Positions 1-10,298 of a stretch of 64,000 bases of DNA are shown here, one piece after another. Position 1 is the stretch's first letter; each line of letters starts with the position of its first letter. Where the stretch lies: the NCBI RefSeq assembly GCF_026810505.1, contig NZ_CP101750.1:8296515-8360514 (forward strand). The letters run 5' to 3'. Below the pieces are notes generated by a model. It was not told the DNA's origin, searched no databases, and was given only the letters and a program-made list of their open reading frames with translations. The DNA is from Streptomyces sp. Je 1-369. GTDB lineage: Bacteria; Actinomycetota; Actinomycetes; Streptomycetales; Streptomycetaceae. A program made the translations under genes and the position numbers.

Positions 1-713
1 GGGCCACCGCCGTCGTCGTGTTCGGGGTCTTCGCCGGACTCGGGGTCTGGGCCCTCTCGGCCGCCGCCTTCCTCGGCGCTCTCGGCGCGACCGTGCTGGT
101 GTACCTGGCCGCGCGCGGACCGCTCGGGCTCACGCCGCTGCGGCTGGTGCTGACCGGAGTGGCGCTGGCGTACGGCTTCCAGGCGCTCATGAGCGTGCTG
201 GTGTTCCTCGCGCCGAACGGGCAGGCCGCGCGCACCGTGCTCTTCTGGCTGCTCGGCAGTCTCGGCTCCGCGACCTGGGAGTCCCTGCCCCTGGTGACGG
301 CGGCGGTGCTCGTCGCGGTCGTCGTACTCCTGCGGCACAGCCGGTCGCTCGACGTGCTGTCGCTCGGCGACGAGACCGCGGCGAGTCTGGGCGTGGACGC
401 GGACGCGTTGCGCCGCGGCCTCTTCGTGCTCACCGCCGCCGTCACCGGCCTGATCGTCGCGGTCAGCGGCGCGATCGGCTTCGTCGGCCTCGTCCTGCCG
501 CACGTGGTGCGGATCTGGGTCGGCTCCACGCACCGGCGGGTCCTCGCCGTCGCGCCGCTCGCCGGCGCCTGCTTCATGGTGTGGGTCGACCTCGTGGCCC
601 GTACCGCCTTCGCCCCCGAGGAACTGCCGCTCGGGGTGATCACCGCGCTGATCGGCGTGCCGGTGTTCGTCGTCCTGATGCGCCGCCGCGGCTATCTCTT
701 CGGAGGCCGGTAG
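1..713 (+). CDS. FecCD-family iron-siderophore ABC transporter permease (5' partial)
   Basis: The reading frame is open from the window edge, so the true start lies upstream; about 236 C-terminal residues are visible of a usual 330-350. Alternating hydrophobic segments match the C-terminal helices of BtuC/FecCD permeases. The segment GAIGFVGLVLPHVVR (about codons 155-170) is the family hallmark at the cytoplasmic ATPase contact. The gene ends in TAG and the ATPase gene begins at the next base, so the two are translationally coupled. Role: membrane channel of a ferric-siderophore or similar metal-chelate importer. The family is clear; the substrate is not. Confidence 0.93.
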   Translation, partial: ATAVVVFGVFAGLGVWALSAAAFLGALGATVLVYLAARGPLGLTPLRLVLTGVALAYGFQALMSVLVFLAPNGQAARTVLFWLLGSLGSATWESLPLVTAAVLVAVVVLLRHSRSLDVLSLGDETAASLGVDADALRRGLFVLTAAVTGLIVAVSGAIGFVGLVLPHVVRIWVGSTHRRVLAVAPLAGACFMVWVDLVARTAFAPEELPLGVITALIGVPVFVVLMRRRGYLFGGR

Positions 714-1537
<824 letters not shown>

Positions 1538-1541
<4 letters not shown>

Positions 1542-2566
1542 CCCGACCACCGTTCCCCCGCGCCCTCGCCGCCGGGCTGCTGGCCACCGGGCTCCTGCTG
1601 ACCGGCTGCGGCGCCGAGGTCGAATCGGCGGCCGGCAGCGAGCCCGGCACCGGCGCAGGCAAGGGCGCCGTCACCGTCACCGTCTCCAACTGCGGCAAAG
1701 ACATCACGTACACCCGCCCCGAGCGCGCGATCGCCTACGACGTGAGCGGCGCGGAGAAGATGTTCGCCCTGGGGCTCGCCGACCGCATGCGCGGCTACGT
1801 CATGAACAAGCTCGGCGACCCGTCCATCAAGGGCTCGCCCTGGCGCGAGAAGTACGCCGACGTCGACCGCCTCGGCAACGAACGCATCACCCGCGAGATC
1901 GTCGTCGACGCGAAGGCCGACTGGGTCCTCGCCGGCTGGAACTCCGGCTTCAGCGAGGAACGCGGCATCACGCCCGCCCTGCTGGACAAGGTCGGCGTCG
2001 CCAGCTACCTGCACACCGAGACCTGCTGGGACTACGGCAACAAGAGCGTCGACACGTCGCCGCTCCAGGCGCTCTACACGGACCTGGACAACCTGGGGAA
2101 GATCTTCGGCGTCGAGAAGCGGGCCGACGAACTGGTCGGCGACCTCAAGAAGCGGGTCGCCGCACTGAAGAAGACGTGGCCCGCGAAGGGCGACCCGGCC
2201 AAGGTGTTCGTCTACGACTCCGGCACCGACCAGCCGTTCACGGCGGGGCGGCACGCCGCGCCCGACGACATCATCACCGCCGCCGGGGGCGTCAACGTCT
2301 TCGGGGACCTCGACAAGGGGTGGACGACGGTCGGCTGGGAGCCGGTCATCAAGGCGAAGCCCGAGGTCATCGTGATCGTCGACTACGCCGACCAGCCCGC
2401 GAAGGACAAGATCGCCTACCTCAAGAAGCTGCCGAGCCTGAAGTCCGTACCTGCGGTGCGGAACAACCGCTTCCACGTGATGTCGTACGGCGATGTCGTC
2501 AGCGGTCCCCGCAACGTCGCGGGAGCCGAGGACCTGGGCCGCTACCTGCGTTCGGTCGGGCGGTGA
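1538..2566 (+). CDS. Siderophore-type ABC transporter substrate-binding lipoprotein
   Basis: 342 residues starting with GTG inside a GTGA overlap. The N-terminus is a lipoprotein signal: positive start, hydrophobic stretch, lipobox LTGC with Cys24 as the expected lipidated residue. The mature part has the features of the FecB/BtuF type III binding fold, including the DxG region (YDVSGAEKMFALG) and an ADWVLAGW segment typical of the first lobe. It should sit on the outer face of the membrane and deliver a metal chelate to the permease. The family is firm; the ligand is unknown. Confidence 0.93.
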
Positions 2567-3819
2567 CGGCGACCGTGACCCCCACGCACACCGACGCCAC
2601 GCCCCTCGACGCGCGCCTTTCCTCGTACGAACCCGGGACCGCCCCGGTCCACGACCACATCACCGACGCGATAAAGGCCCCGGACCTCCTGCGGCTGTCG
2701 GACAACGTCGTACTCGCCCGTTTCGAGACCCTCAAGGTCTACGCCGCCCTCGGCGCGGTCCGTACCCTCCTCGAACGCGGAACCGTGAAACCCGGCCAGA
2801 CCCTCGTCGACAGCTCCAGCGGCATCTACGCCCTCGCCCTTGCCATGGCCTGCCACCGCTACGGCCTGCACTGCCACATCGTCGCCTCCACCACGGTCGA
2901 CGCCACGATGCGCGCCCAACTGGAGGTGCTCGGCGCCACCGTGGACCAGATGCCGCCCTCCGAGGACCTGCGACTCGACCAGGAGGGCAGGGTCAGACGC
3001 GTCCGACGACTGCTCGCCGAGCGGCCCGGCATGCACTGGATGCGGCAGTACCACGACGCCGTCCACTACACCGGCTACCGGGAGTTCGCCGCCCTCGTCG
3101 ACCGCGCGCTGCCCGACGTACCACTGACCGTGGTCGGTGCCGTCGGGACCGGCTCCTCCAGCGGCGGACTCGTCGAGGCGCTGCGCGGGCGGGACCGCGA
3201 CGTGCGCCTGCTGGGCGTGCAGCCCTTCGGCAGCGTCACGTTCGGCAGCGAGGGGTTCAGCGACCCGGAGGCGATCATCGCGGGGATCGGCAGCTCCATC
3301 CCCTTCGACAACGTCCACCACGACCTGTATGACACCCTCCACTGGCTCGACTTCCGGCACGCCATGGCGGGCGCGGTGGGACTGCTGCGCGACCACGCCG
3401 TGTTCGCCGGCCTGTCGACCGGTGCGGCGCACCTGGCCGCGGGCTGGGAGGCCGCGCGTGACCCCGAGCGCACGCATCTGGTCATCGGCGCCGACACGGG
3501 ACACCGCTACACCGACCGCGTCTTCGCCCGCCACCGCGAGGCACTCGACCCGCGCACCCTGAAACCGCACCAGATCACCGACCTCGCGGACCTCACACCG
3601 CCCTGGTCGGCGATGGAGTGGAACCGGCGGCGGTACGAGGTACGCCGCGGGGGAGCCGTACCGGCGTCGGCGAAAGCCCATCCCATACGCGTGACCGATG
3701 CGCCGCCCCAGCTCGTACATGCGACGGAGGCGAAGCCCCAGCTCGTACGAGCGACAGACCCCCTCACCCTTGCGAGCGACCCGCTCGGCGTACCGCCCCA
3801 GGAGGACCAGGCACCGTGA
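2563..3819 (+). CDS. PLP-dependent cysteine-synthase-family enzyme (SbnA-like role possible)
   Basis: Start chosen at the GTG in a 4-base overlap with the lipoprotein stop; 418 residues. The fold-type II pattern is visible. The probable Schiff-base lysine is K58 in FETLKVYAALGA, followed by a substrate loop SSSGIYALA (cysteine synthases have TSGNTGIALA) and a glycine-rich phosphate loop GAVGTGSSSGGL. The family makes cysteine, diaminopropionate (SbnA) or related beta-substituted alanines from activated serine. Placement between an importer and an ATP-grasp ligase suggests it makes a metallophore building block (inference). The last 60 or so residues are a low-complexity tail encoded by a 30-bp duplication, probably dispensable. 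The diverged substrate loop means the exact reaction is open. Confidence 0.85.
   Translation: MTATVTPTHTDATPLDARLSSYEPGTAPVHDHITDAIKAPDLLRLSDNVVLARFETLKVYAALGAVRTLLERGTVKPGQTLVDSSSGIYALALAMACHRYGLHCHIVASTTVDATMRAQLEVLGATVDQMPPSEDLRLDQEGRVRRVRRLLAERPGMHWMRQYHDAVHYTGYREFAALVDRALPDVPLTVVGAVGTGSSSGGLVEALRGRDRDVRLLGVQPFGSVTFGSEGFSDPEAIIAGIGSSIPFDNVHHDLYDTLHWLDFRHAMAGAVGLLRDHAVFAGLSTGAAHLAAGWEAARDPERTHLVIGADTGHRYTDRVFARHREALDPRTLKPHQITDLADLTPPWSAMEWNRRRYEVRRGGAVPASAKAHPIRVTDAPPQLVHATEAKPQLVRATDPLTLASDPLGVPPQEDQAP
3705..3758 (+). repeat. 30-bp direct duplication inside the C-terminal tail
   Basis: GCCCCAGCTCGTAC begins at 3705 and again at 3735, with the following GCGACrGA also shared. The unit encodes the repeated PQLVxAT phrases in the tail of the PLP enzyme. 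Period 30 keeps the frame, so it lengthens the tail without breaking the gene. Confidence 0.85.
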
Positions 3820-5057
3820 CCATCGCCGCACTCGAAGCACTCACCTTCGGCCTGGGCCGCCTCATCGAGGCGGCGGGCAACGCCGGGCACCGCCTGTGCC
3901 TGCTCACCGGCGACCGCGACGTCTACCGTCACGAACTCGCCCACCTCGCCCCCGGGGCACTCGACATCATCGACATCGACACCAACGACGCCGGGGCCTG
4001 CGCGGCCGCCCTGTCGGCCTTGCCCGACCTGAGCGGGCTCATCAACTCGACCGACACCTGGAGCGTGCCCGGCGCCGACCTCGCCGCCAAGTTCGGCCTG
4101 CCGGGGCCGGACCCGAGCGCGGTCCGACTGCTGCGCGACAAGAGCCGGGTGCGCGCGCTCCTCCACGAGCGGGGCCTGAGCGGAAGCCGCGCCGTGGCCG
4201 TTCCTGCGTGGATCTCCTCGGCCGCCGACATCCTCCGCGAGGTCGGCCTGCCCGCCATCCTCAAGGACTCCGCGGGCACGTCCTCCCGCAACGTATGGCC
4301 GGTGCGGGACGAGCGGCAGCTGCACGCCGCGCTCGCCGAGGCGTCACAACTCCCTTTCAACGGGCAGCTGTTCGCGGAGCGCTTCTTCTCCGGTCCTGTC
4401 TACAGCGCGGAGACCCTCGGCTGGGAGGGCGAGACGAAACTGCTCGGTGTCCTGAGCCGCCAGATGTCACCCGAGCCCTCCGTCCGCGAGGAGGCAGCGG
4501 CGTTCCCGGTGGCCTTCCCGCTCCCCGAGCTCGGCCGCATCGAGGACTGGGCGGGACGCGTACTGGCCGCCGCGGGCCACGACAGCGGCTTCGCACACGT
4601 GGAGTTCGTCCTCACCGCGGACGGCCCTGAGCTCGTGGAGATCAACCGCCGCATCGGCGGCGCCCTCGTCGGCGAGGCCCTGTGCCGGGCCCTGGACACC
4701 AACGTCTACGACGCGATGGTCGACACGGCGCTCGGCCGCCGCCCCGCACTCCTGGACGCGGTGACGCCCGGCACCGCCCCCGGCGGCCCGGCCACGGCTT
4801 TCGTCCTCGTCTACCCCGACCGCCCCGGCACCCTCACCGGCTGGACCGGCCTCGACGGCCTGTCGGCGTTCCCCGGCACGCCCGAGTGGTATCCCACCGC
4901 GCTCCCGGGGCGCCGCGTGGAACACCTGAGCGACCAGCGCGGATGTACGGGAATCGTGCTGGCCGAGGCCGAAACCGCCGAACTGGCCCTGCACAGGGCG
5001 CTCAGCGCGGCCGGCAGCATACGCCCGACCGTCGTGGGCGACGACGACCGAGAATGA
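3816..5057 (+). CDS. ATP-grasp domain ligase of the putative metallophore operon
   Basis: 413 residues from a GTG overlapping the previous stop by 4 bases; GGAGG at 3801 supports this start over longer upstream options. ATP-grasp features are AILKDSAGTSSRNVW (lysine and small loop for nucleotide binding), a middle acidic strand (FAERFFSGPVYSAET) and the metal-binding end EINRRIGG. These enzymes join a carboxylate to an amine through an acyl phosphate. With the upstream PLP enzyme it could condense an unusual amino acid with a second small acid or amino acid. Substrates cannot be read from sequence. Confidence 0.88.
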   Translation: MTIAALEALTFGLGRLIEAAGNAGHRLCLLTGDRDVYRHELAHLAPGALDIIDIDTNDAGACAAALSALPDLSGLINSTDTWSVPGADLAAKFGLPGPDPSAVRLLRDKSRVRALLHERGLSGSRAVAVPAWISSAADILREVGLPAILKDSAGTSSRNVWPVRDERQLHAALAEASQLPFNGQLFAERFFSGPVYSAETLGWEGETKLLGVLSRQMSPEPSVREEAAAFPVAFPLPELGRIEDWAGRVLAAAGHDSGFAHVEFVLTADGPELVEINRRIGGALVGEALCRALDTNVYDAMVDTALGRRPALLDAVTPGTAPGGPATAFVLVYPDRPGTLTGWTGLDGLSAFPGTPEWYPTALPGRRVEHLSDQRGCTGIVLAEAETAELALHRALSAAGSIRPTVVGDDDRE

Positions 5058-6283
5058 CCCCGCCGCCCCACCCGCCGACACCGACCCGCCTCGCACCCTT
5101 CGCCCAGTTCACCGGCCCCCAGTACTTCCTCCTCACCGGGTCCTTCCTCATACCCCTGGGCAGCTTCGCCGTGCTGCCCTTCATGTCGGTCCTGCTGCAC
5201 GAACGGCTCGGCATAGGACTCGGCGCCGTCGGCGTGGTGCTTGCCGTCGCCTCGTTCGTACAGTTCTCGGGCGGTGTCGTCGGGGCGGCACTCGCCGAAC
5301 GCATCGGTCTGCGACGCACCATGCTGCTGGCCCTGACGATCCGCACGGCGGGCTTCGCGGCATTCCTGCCGGGCCTGAGCAGGCCGACGTGGGCGGTCGC
5401 GGCGCTGTTCCTCGTCTCCATCGGGGCCGCGCTCTACCTGCCCGCGAACAAGGCGTACCTGGTCACGGGGGTGACGGAGGACCGGCGTGCCCCGCTCCTC
5501 TCCGCGAGCGGCTCGGCGCTCAACGCGGGTATCGCACTGGGCCCGATCGCGGCCGCACCCTTCGTCCTCACGGCGTCGGCGGGCCTCTTCACCGCGGTCA
5601 CCGTACTGTTCGCTCTGATCACGGCGGGCCACGCGCTGCTGCCGGAGGCGATCCCGGAGGCGCCTGCGCAAGCGACTCCGGAGGTCGACCACGGTGAGCG
5701 GGAGTCGGGTGCCGAACGGCCCCTCCTCCCCTTCGCGATCACCGTACTGAGCGTGTACGTCTTCATGTTCTTCCAGCACTACCTGGCGCTCTACGCGGTG
5801 GGCAGGACATCAACCTTCTTCTACGGCCTGGTCCTCGCCCTCTACGCCCTCCTCCTCGTGGTCACCCAACCCCTCCTGTCGGACTGGATAGCGCACCTGC
5901 CCTACCCGCGCGCCCTGCGCATCGGCTTCACCGCCATGGCCACGGGCATGACGGCGCTGGCCGTCGGCCACCCCGCCGCGATCCTCGGAGGGGCCTTGCT
6001 CATCTGTGTGGGCGAGGTCGTCCTGTTCCTGAAGAACGACCTCGAAGCGCTGTCGAGGTCCACCCGCTCGCCCGCCGTCGTCTTCGGCCGCCAACGCCTG
6101 GCGGCCGGGATCGGCGCGTTCGCCAGCGGAATCGTAGGGGGAGAGGGCTATGCGTGGGCCGAACGCACGGACCATGTGGCTCTGTTCTGGCTTGCGGTCG
6201 CGGCGCAGTGCGCGCTGCTGCCGCCGCTGTTGCTCCGCGCCCTGCGCACATCGTCCCGTAACGCCCCCGGCTCCCGTGGCTAG
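5054..6283 (+). CDS. MFS transporter, probable exporter of the operon product
   Basis: 409 residues; the ATG lies in an ATGA overlap with the ATP-grasp stop. There are about twelve hydrophobic helices with an acidic/polar central loop (around residues 195-215) typical of 12-TM drug-efflux MFS proteins. The N-half loop GAALAERIGLRRTMLL matches the conserved motif between TM2 and TM3. Being last in an operon that also encodes an importer and two biosynthetic enzymes, it most simply exports the small molecule whose metal complex the ABC system brings back (inference). Confidence 0.88.
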   Translation: MTPPPHPPTPTRLAPFAQFTGPQYFLLTGSFLIPLGSFAVLPFMSVLLHERLGIGLGAVGVVLAVASFVQFSGGVVGAALAERIGLRRTMLLALTIRTAGFAAFLPGLSRPTWAVAALFLVSIGAALYLPANKAYLVTGVTEDRRAPLLSASGSALNAGIALGPIAAAPFVLTASAGLFTAVTVLFALITAGHALLPEAIPEAPAQATPEVDHGERESGAERPLLPFAITVLSVYVFMFFQHYLALYAVGRTSTFFYGLVLALYALLLVVTQPLLSDWIAHLPYPRALRIGFTAMATGMTALAVGHPAAILGGALLICVGEVVLFLKNDLEALSRSTRSPAVVFGRQRLAAGIGAFASGIVGGEGYAWAERTDHVALFWLAVAAQCALLPPLLLRALRTSSRNAPGSRG

Positions 6284-6411
6284 AGCAGCCAGCAGCCAGC
6301 AGCCCGCTTCCCTATTTCTGCAACGGGTTCTACTCTGTGCGCCGTCAGGTCCGGGACCGAGCGAGCCGAGCGTCGCGCCAGTAGAGCCTGGCCAGTAGAG
6401 CTGGAGGGGCA

Positions 6412-7611
6412 GTGCACCTCGAATACACGCCTGAGCAACAGCAGTTGCGCACCGAGTTGCGCGCGTACTTCGCCGAGCTGGTTCCGGACGACGCCTCTGC
6501 ACGGTACGGCGAACCGGCCGCCCAGAAGCGCTTCTACCGGGAGACGGTCCGCCGCCTGGGGTCGGACGGCTGGCTGGGGGTGGGCTGGCCCGAGGAGTAC
6601 GGCGGCCGGGGCCTGTCGCCCATGGAGCAGTTCATCTTCTTCGACGAGGCGGCGCAGGCGGGCGTACCACTGCCGCTGATGGCGCTGAACACCGTAGGAC
6701 CGACGATCATGCAGTTCGGAACGGACGAGCAGAAGGCCTACTTCCTGCCGCGGATCCTCTCCGGCGAACTCGACTTCGCCATCGGCTACAGCGAACCCGA
6801 CGCCGGTACGGACCTCGCCTCGCTGAAGACGAAGGCGGTGCGGGAGGGCGACGAGGAGACCGGTTACTACACGGTCAACGGACAGAAGATCTGGACCACG
6901 AACGGCGACACGGCGGACTGGGTCTGGCTGGCCGTCCGCACGGCGACTCCGGAGGAGGGCGTCCCGCTCCACAAGGGCATCACCATGCTCCTGGTCCCCA
7001 CGAGCGACCCCGGCTACTCCTGCACCCTCATCAACACCCTCGCCTCGCACGACACGACCGCCAGCTACTACGAGAACGTCCGCGTCCCCGTCTCCCGGCG
7101 CGTCGGCGAGGAGAACAAGGGCTGGCGCCTGATCACGAACCAGCTCAACCACGAACGCGTCACGCTCGCCGCGCACGGCACCATGGCGATCCGCGCCCTC
7201 CACAATGTCCAACGCTGGGCGATGGACACCAAACTGGCCGACGGCCGCCGCGTCATCGACCTCAACTGGGTCCGCGGACGCCTCGCGAAGACCCACGCGA
7301 GGCTGGACGCGATGAAGCTCCTCAACTGGCAGATGGTGAACGCCGTCCAGAACGGCACCCTCACTCCACAGGACGCCTCCGCGGTGAAGGTCTACGGCTC
7401 GGAGGCGCGCCGCGACGCGTACGCCTGGCTGATGGAGGTCGTCGCCTCGGCCGGCGCCCTGAAAGAGGGCTCGTCGGGCGCGGTCCTCCACGGTGAGCTG
7501 GAACGCGGCTACCGCTCGGCGGTGATCTTCACGTTCGGCGGCGGCAACAACGAGATCCAGCGCGAGATCATCTCGTGGATCGGCCTGGGAATGCCGAGGG
7601 TCCGCCGCTGA
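6412..7611 (+). CDS. Acyl-CoA dehydrogenase family protein
   Basis: 399 residues; GTG start preceded by GGAGGGG. N-terminal helical domain, middle beta domain with AIGYSEPDAGTDLASL (FAD/acyl-CoA contact) and C-terminal helical domain are in normal order and length. It transfers electrons from an acyl-CoA to an electron-transfer flavoprotein. At the position of the MCAD-type catalytic glutamate (YEGT) this protein reads FGGGNNE, so the base is either elsewhere, as in several ACAD subfamilies, or absent. It stands alone, 128 bases after the MFS gene, with no partner that would reveal its substrate. Confidence 0.92.
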   Translation: MHLEYTPEQQQLRTELRAYFAELVPDDASARYGEPAAQKRFYRETVRRLGSDGWLGVGWPEEYGGRGLSPMEQFIFFDEAAQAGVPLPLMALNTVGPTIMQFGTDEQKAYFLPRILSGELDFAIGYSEPDAGTDLASLKTKAVREGDEETGYYTVNGQKIWTTNGDTADWVWLAVRTATPEEGVPLHKGITMLLVPTSDPGYSCTLINTLASHDTTASYYENVRVPVSRRVGEENKGWRLITNQLNHERVTLAAHGTMAIRALHNVQRWAMDTKLADGRRVIDLNWVRGRLAKTHARLDAMKLLNWQMVNAVQNGTLTPQDASAVKVYGSEARRDAYAWLMEVVASAGALKEGSSGAVLHGELERGYRSAVIFTFGGGNNEIQREIISWIGLGMPRVRR

Positions 7612-7680
7612 GAACCCGTTGCGTGCCGCTGCGCCCCGTCAAGAGGCAGTCGTACGGCCCCGGTTGAGTACCCTGCGGGC

Positions 7681-7994
7681 GTGGAGAGCGATACGGACGC
7701 GAACACGGAAGACTGGCTGGACGAGATGCCTGGGGAGCGCGGGGTCCTGTGGTTCTCGCTCATCCACATCCCGACGCCGAGATCGCAACGGTCCTCGCGC
7801 ACTTCCACCGGGTCCTGCGCCCCGGTGGGTCGTTGCTCCTCAGTTTCCACGTCGGGGACGAGCCGAAGCTGAAGACGGAGGGCTACGGCGGCCACCCGAT
7901 GAAGGTCTACGTCCACCGCCTCGGGGGAATTCTGCTCGCACGACGTCATCCGCAGCGGTCGGCACCCGGCCACGGTCAAGCGAAGGGGTACTGA
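7681..7994 (+). pseudogene. Remnant of a class I SAM-dependent methyltransferase
   Basis: Two overlapping frames together spell the C-terminal half of a methyltransferase. Frame one gives a short acidic start and WFSLIHI; frame three continues HPDAEIATVLAHFHRVLRPGG, the post-motif III region of the family, then FHVGDE. A single missing base near 7772 explains the switch. The N-terminal SAM-binding glycine motif is absent and the tail is scrambled, so the gene is dead by truncation as well as frameshift. Confidence 0.75.
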
Positions 7995-7995
7995 C

Positions 7996-8943
7996 GTGCG
8001 CGCACGAGGCATCAACTACGACACCGGGTTCCTCCCAGGGAAAGAACTCTCCCGCAAGGACTTCACCCCTGAAACGGTCCGGCACGACATGAGGGTGATC
8101 GCCGAGGAACTTCACTGTGACGCCGTACGTGTATCAGGACGAGAGCCCGAACGGCTGAGCATCGCTGCCGGGTACGCCGCGGACGCGGGCCTCGAGGTCT
8201 GGTTCGCCCCCTTTCCCGTGGACCATCCCCGCGACCGGTTGCTCCCGTACTTCGCCGACTGCGCCGCCCGGGCCGAAGCCGTGCGGGAGGCCGGCGCCGA
8301 AGTGGTGTTCGTCGCGGGCTGCGAGGTCAGCGCGTTCTGCGGCGGCTTCCTGCCGGGGAAGACCTACGGCGACCGGCTGCGGACCATGGGCGACGCCGAC
8401 ATGGAGTGGTGGTCCTCCCTCGGACCGGTGCAGGAACGCGTGAACGACTTCCTCTCCGAGGTCGCCGTGACCGTCCGCCCGCACTTCGGCGGGCGCGTCA
8501 CCTACGCCGCGGCCCCCTGGGAGGCCGTCGACTGGGGCCCGTTCGACGTCGTCGGCGTCGACGCCTACCGGGCCGCCTACAACGCCGACAGCTTCCGCGA
8601 CGAGCTGCGCGCGCACCTGAGGCACGGCAAGCCCGTCGCCGTGACCGAGTACGGCACCTGCGCGTACCGGGGCGCGGGAGAACGCGGCGGCATGGCCTGG
8701 CAGGTGCCGCGCGGCGCGATCCCGGACGAGGACGAGCAGTCGCGCTACTTCACCGAACTGCTGGACGTCTTCGAGGAGGAGGGCGTGGACACCGCGCTCT
8801 GGTTCACCTTCGCCGGTTACAGCAGGCCCAGGAAGCACGACCTCGGCTCGTACGGCGTCGTGCGGATGCTCGACGAGAGGCGCTGGGAACCGAAGAAGGT
8901 GTTCCACACGATGGCGGCCAGAAACAGCTCGGCACGGCGGTAG
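7996..8943 (+). CDS. TIM-barrel glycoside-hydrolase-like protein
   Basis: 315 residues from a GTG one base after the methyltransferase remnant. The pattern fits a (beta/alpha)8 hydrolase: strands ending in AGCEVSAF (Glu110, acid/base position) and AVTEYG (Glu218, nucleophile position). There is a substrate-facing WW pair near 139 and a late aromatic strand ALWFTFAGY. No signal peptide is visible, so it should be cytoplasmic. Related proteins in actinomycetes are often labelled abortive-infection proteins without evidence; I see no defence neighbour. The substrate is unknown. Confidence 0.7.
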   Translation: MRARGINYDTGFLPGKELSRKDFTPETVRHDMRVIAEELHCDAVRVSGREPERLSIAAGYAADAGLEVWFAPFPVDHPRDRLLPYFADCAARAEAVREAGAEVVFVAGCEVSAFCGGFLPGKTYGDRLRTMGDADMEWWSSLGPVQERVNDFLSEVAVTVRPHFGGRVTYAAAPWEAVDWGPFDVVGVDAYRAAYNADSFRDELRAHLRHGKPVAVTEYGTCAYRGAGERGGMAWQVPRGAIPDEDEQSRYFTELLDVFEEEGVDTALWFTFAGYSRPRKHDLGSYGVVRMLDERRWEPKKVFHTMAARNSSARR

Positions 8944-8953
8944 TCGGAGCGGT

Positions 8954-10192
8954 TCAGTCGTCCAACGCTTGGTAGAGCATGGTCCAGAAGTCCCGCATCG
9001 CCCGTGCCGAATCAGGGGTGGACATGCCGGTCTGGGTGAGCAGGATGCCCACGAGCTGGTTCTTCGGATCGGCGTACGTCGTCGTACCGGCCCCGCCGTC
9101 CCAGCCGAACTGGCCGACGGGCGCGTAGTCGCCCCGGTAGGTGCGCACCGTCATGCCGAAGCCCCAGCCGCCGGTCTGCCCCTGCCCGTGCGACAGATGG
9201 ACGACGCTGCGGGCCCAGGCCTGCATGGCGGCCGACTGGTCGGGCGTGAGGCGGTTGGTGGTCATCAGCTCGACGGCGGGCCGGGACAGGATCCGCCGGT
9301 CGCCGTGCATGCCGTGGTTGAGCAGCATCCGGAAGTAGGCGTGGTAGTCGTCGACGGTGGAGTCGAGCCCGCCGCCGCTGGAGGGGAAGGCCGGCGGAAC
9401 GCTGTGACGTCCGCCTTCAGCCTCGTCCTCCACGAGGAACTCGCCGGTCTGCGGGTCGGGGGCGTACAGGGGCGGCAGCCGGTGCATCTTGTCGGCGGGC
9501 ACGTGGAACCCGGTGTCCTTCATCCCGAGCGGTTCGAAGATGCGCTCGCGCAGGAATGTCTCGAACGGTTGGCCCGTGACCCTGGCGACCAGCACTCCGA
9601 GCAGATCGTCGCTCACGTTGTACAGCCACCGCTCCCCGGGCTGGTACATCAGCGGGAGCGTGCCGAGGCGCCGCATCCACTCGTCCGGCTCCACCGCCGG
9701 CAGCAGCCACCCGTTCTCGCCGTAGACCTTCTGCTCGAAGTAGGCGCGCATCATGGGGGAGCCCATCGCCGTCGTGTTCAGGCCGAGCCCGCTGGTGCAG
9801 GTGAGGAGGTCCCGCACGATGATCGGGCGCTGCGCGGGCACGGTGTCGTCCAGCGGGCCGTCGGGCGTCCTCAGGACCTGCCGATCGGCCAGTTCCGGCA
9901 GCCACTGATCCACCGGGTCGTCGAGGCGCAGTCGGCACTCGTCCAGCAGGACCATCGTCCCGGCGACCGCGACCGGCTTGCTCGTCGAGGCCATCCGGAA
10001 GATGGTGTCCCGTCGCATCGGCGCGCCACCGTCGTGGCGCATCGTCCCGATCGCTTCCACGTGGGTCTCGTCGCCCCGGCCGACGAGGGCCACGAGCCCG
10101 GGGATCTTCTTGGATGCGACGTGCGCCTCCAATATCTCGCGCAGTCGACGCAGCCCTGCTTCGGACAAGCCGTTGTTGCCGTTGTTCATCAC
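8954..10192 (-). CDS. Serine hydrolase, class C beta-lactamase/esterase family
   Basis: 412 residues. The SxxK motif STSK is at 69-72 (Ser69 nucleophile, Lys72), the tyrosine motif is WLYNVSDD at about 189-196, and a late WDGGAGTT segment occupies the third-motif position. No signal peptide is evident, which argues for an esterase or peptidase role rather than secreted antibiotic resistance. It converges with the TIM-barrel gene with only 10 bases between stops. A second Met directly follows the first; either may be used. Confidence 0.9.
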   Translation of the reverse strand: MMNNGNNGLSEAGLRRLREILEAHVASKKIPGLVALVGRGDETHVEAIGTMRHDGGAPMRRDTIFRMASTSKPVAVAGTMVLLDECRLRLDDPVDQWLPELADRQVLRTPDGPLDDTVPAQRPIIVRDLLTCTSGLGLNTTAMGSPMMRAYFEQKVYGENGWLLPAVEPDEWMRRLGTLPLMYQPGERWLYNVSDDLLGVLVARVTGQPFETFLRERIFEPLGMKDTGFHVPADKMHRLPPLYAPDPQTGEFLVEDEAEGGRHSVPPAFPSSGGGLDSTVDDYHAYFRMLLNHGMHGDRRILSRPAVELMTTNRLTPDQSAAMQAWARSVVHLSHGQGQTGGWGFGMTVRTYRGDYAPVGQFGWDGGAGTTTYADPKNQLVGILLTQTGMSTPDSARAMRDFWTMLYQALDD

Positions 10193-10298
10193 GGATCTCC
10201 TTGCACGCGGTGACCACGATGTCGTGGGACAGCGGGCCGGTTGGGGGGGAGGGGGTGGACTGTGTCGCCGTGGCGGAGTGGCCGCGCGCGGCGCGCTC

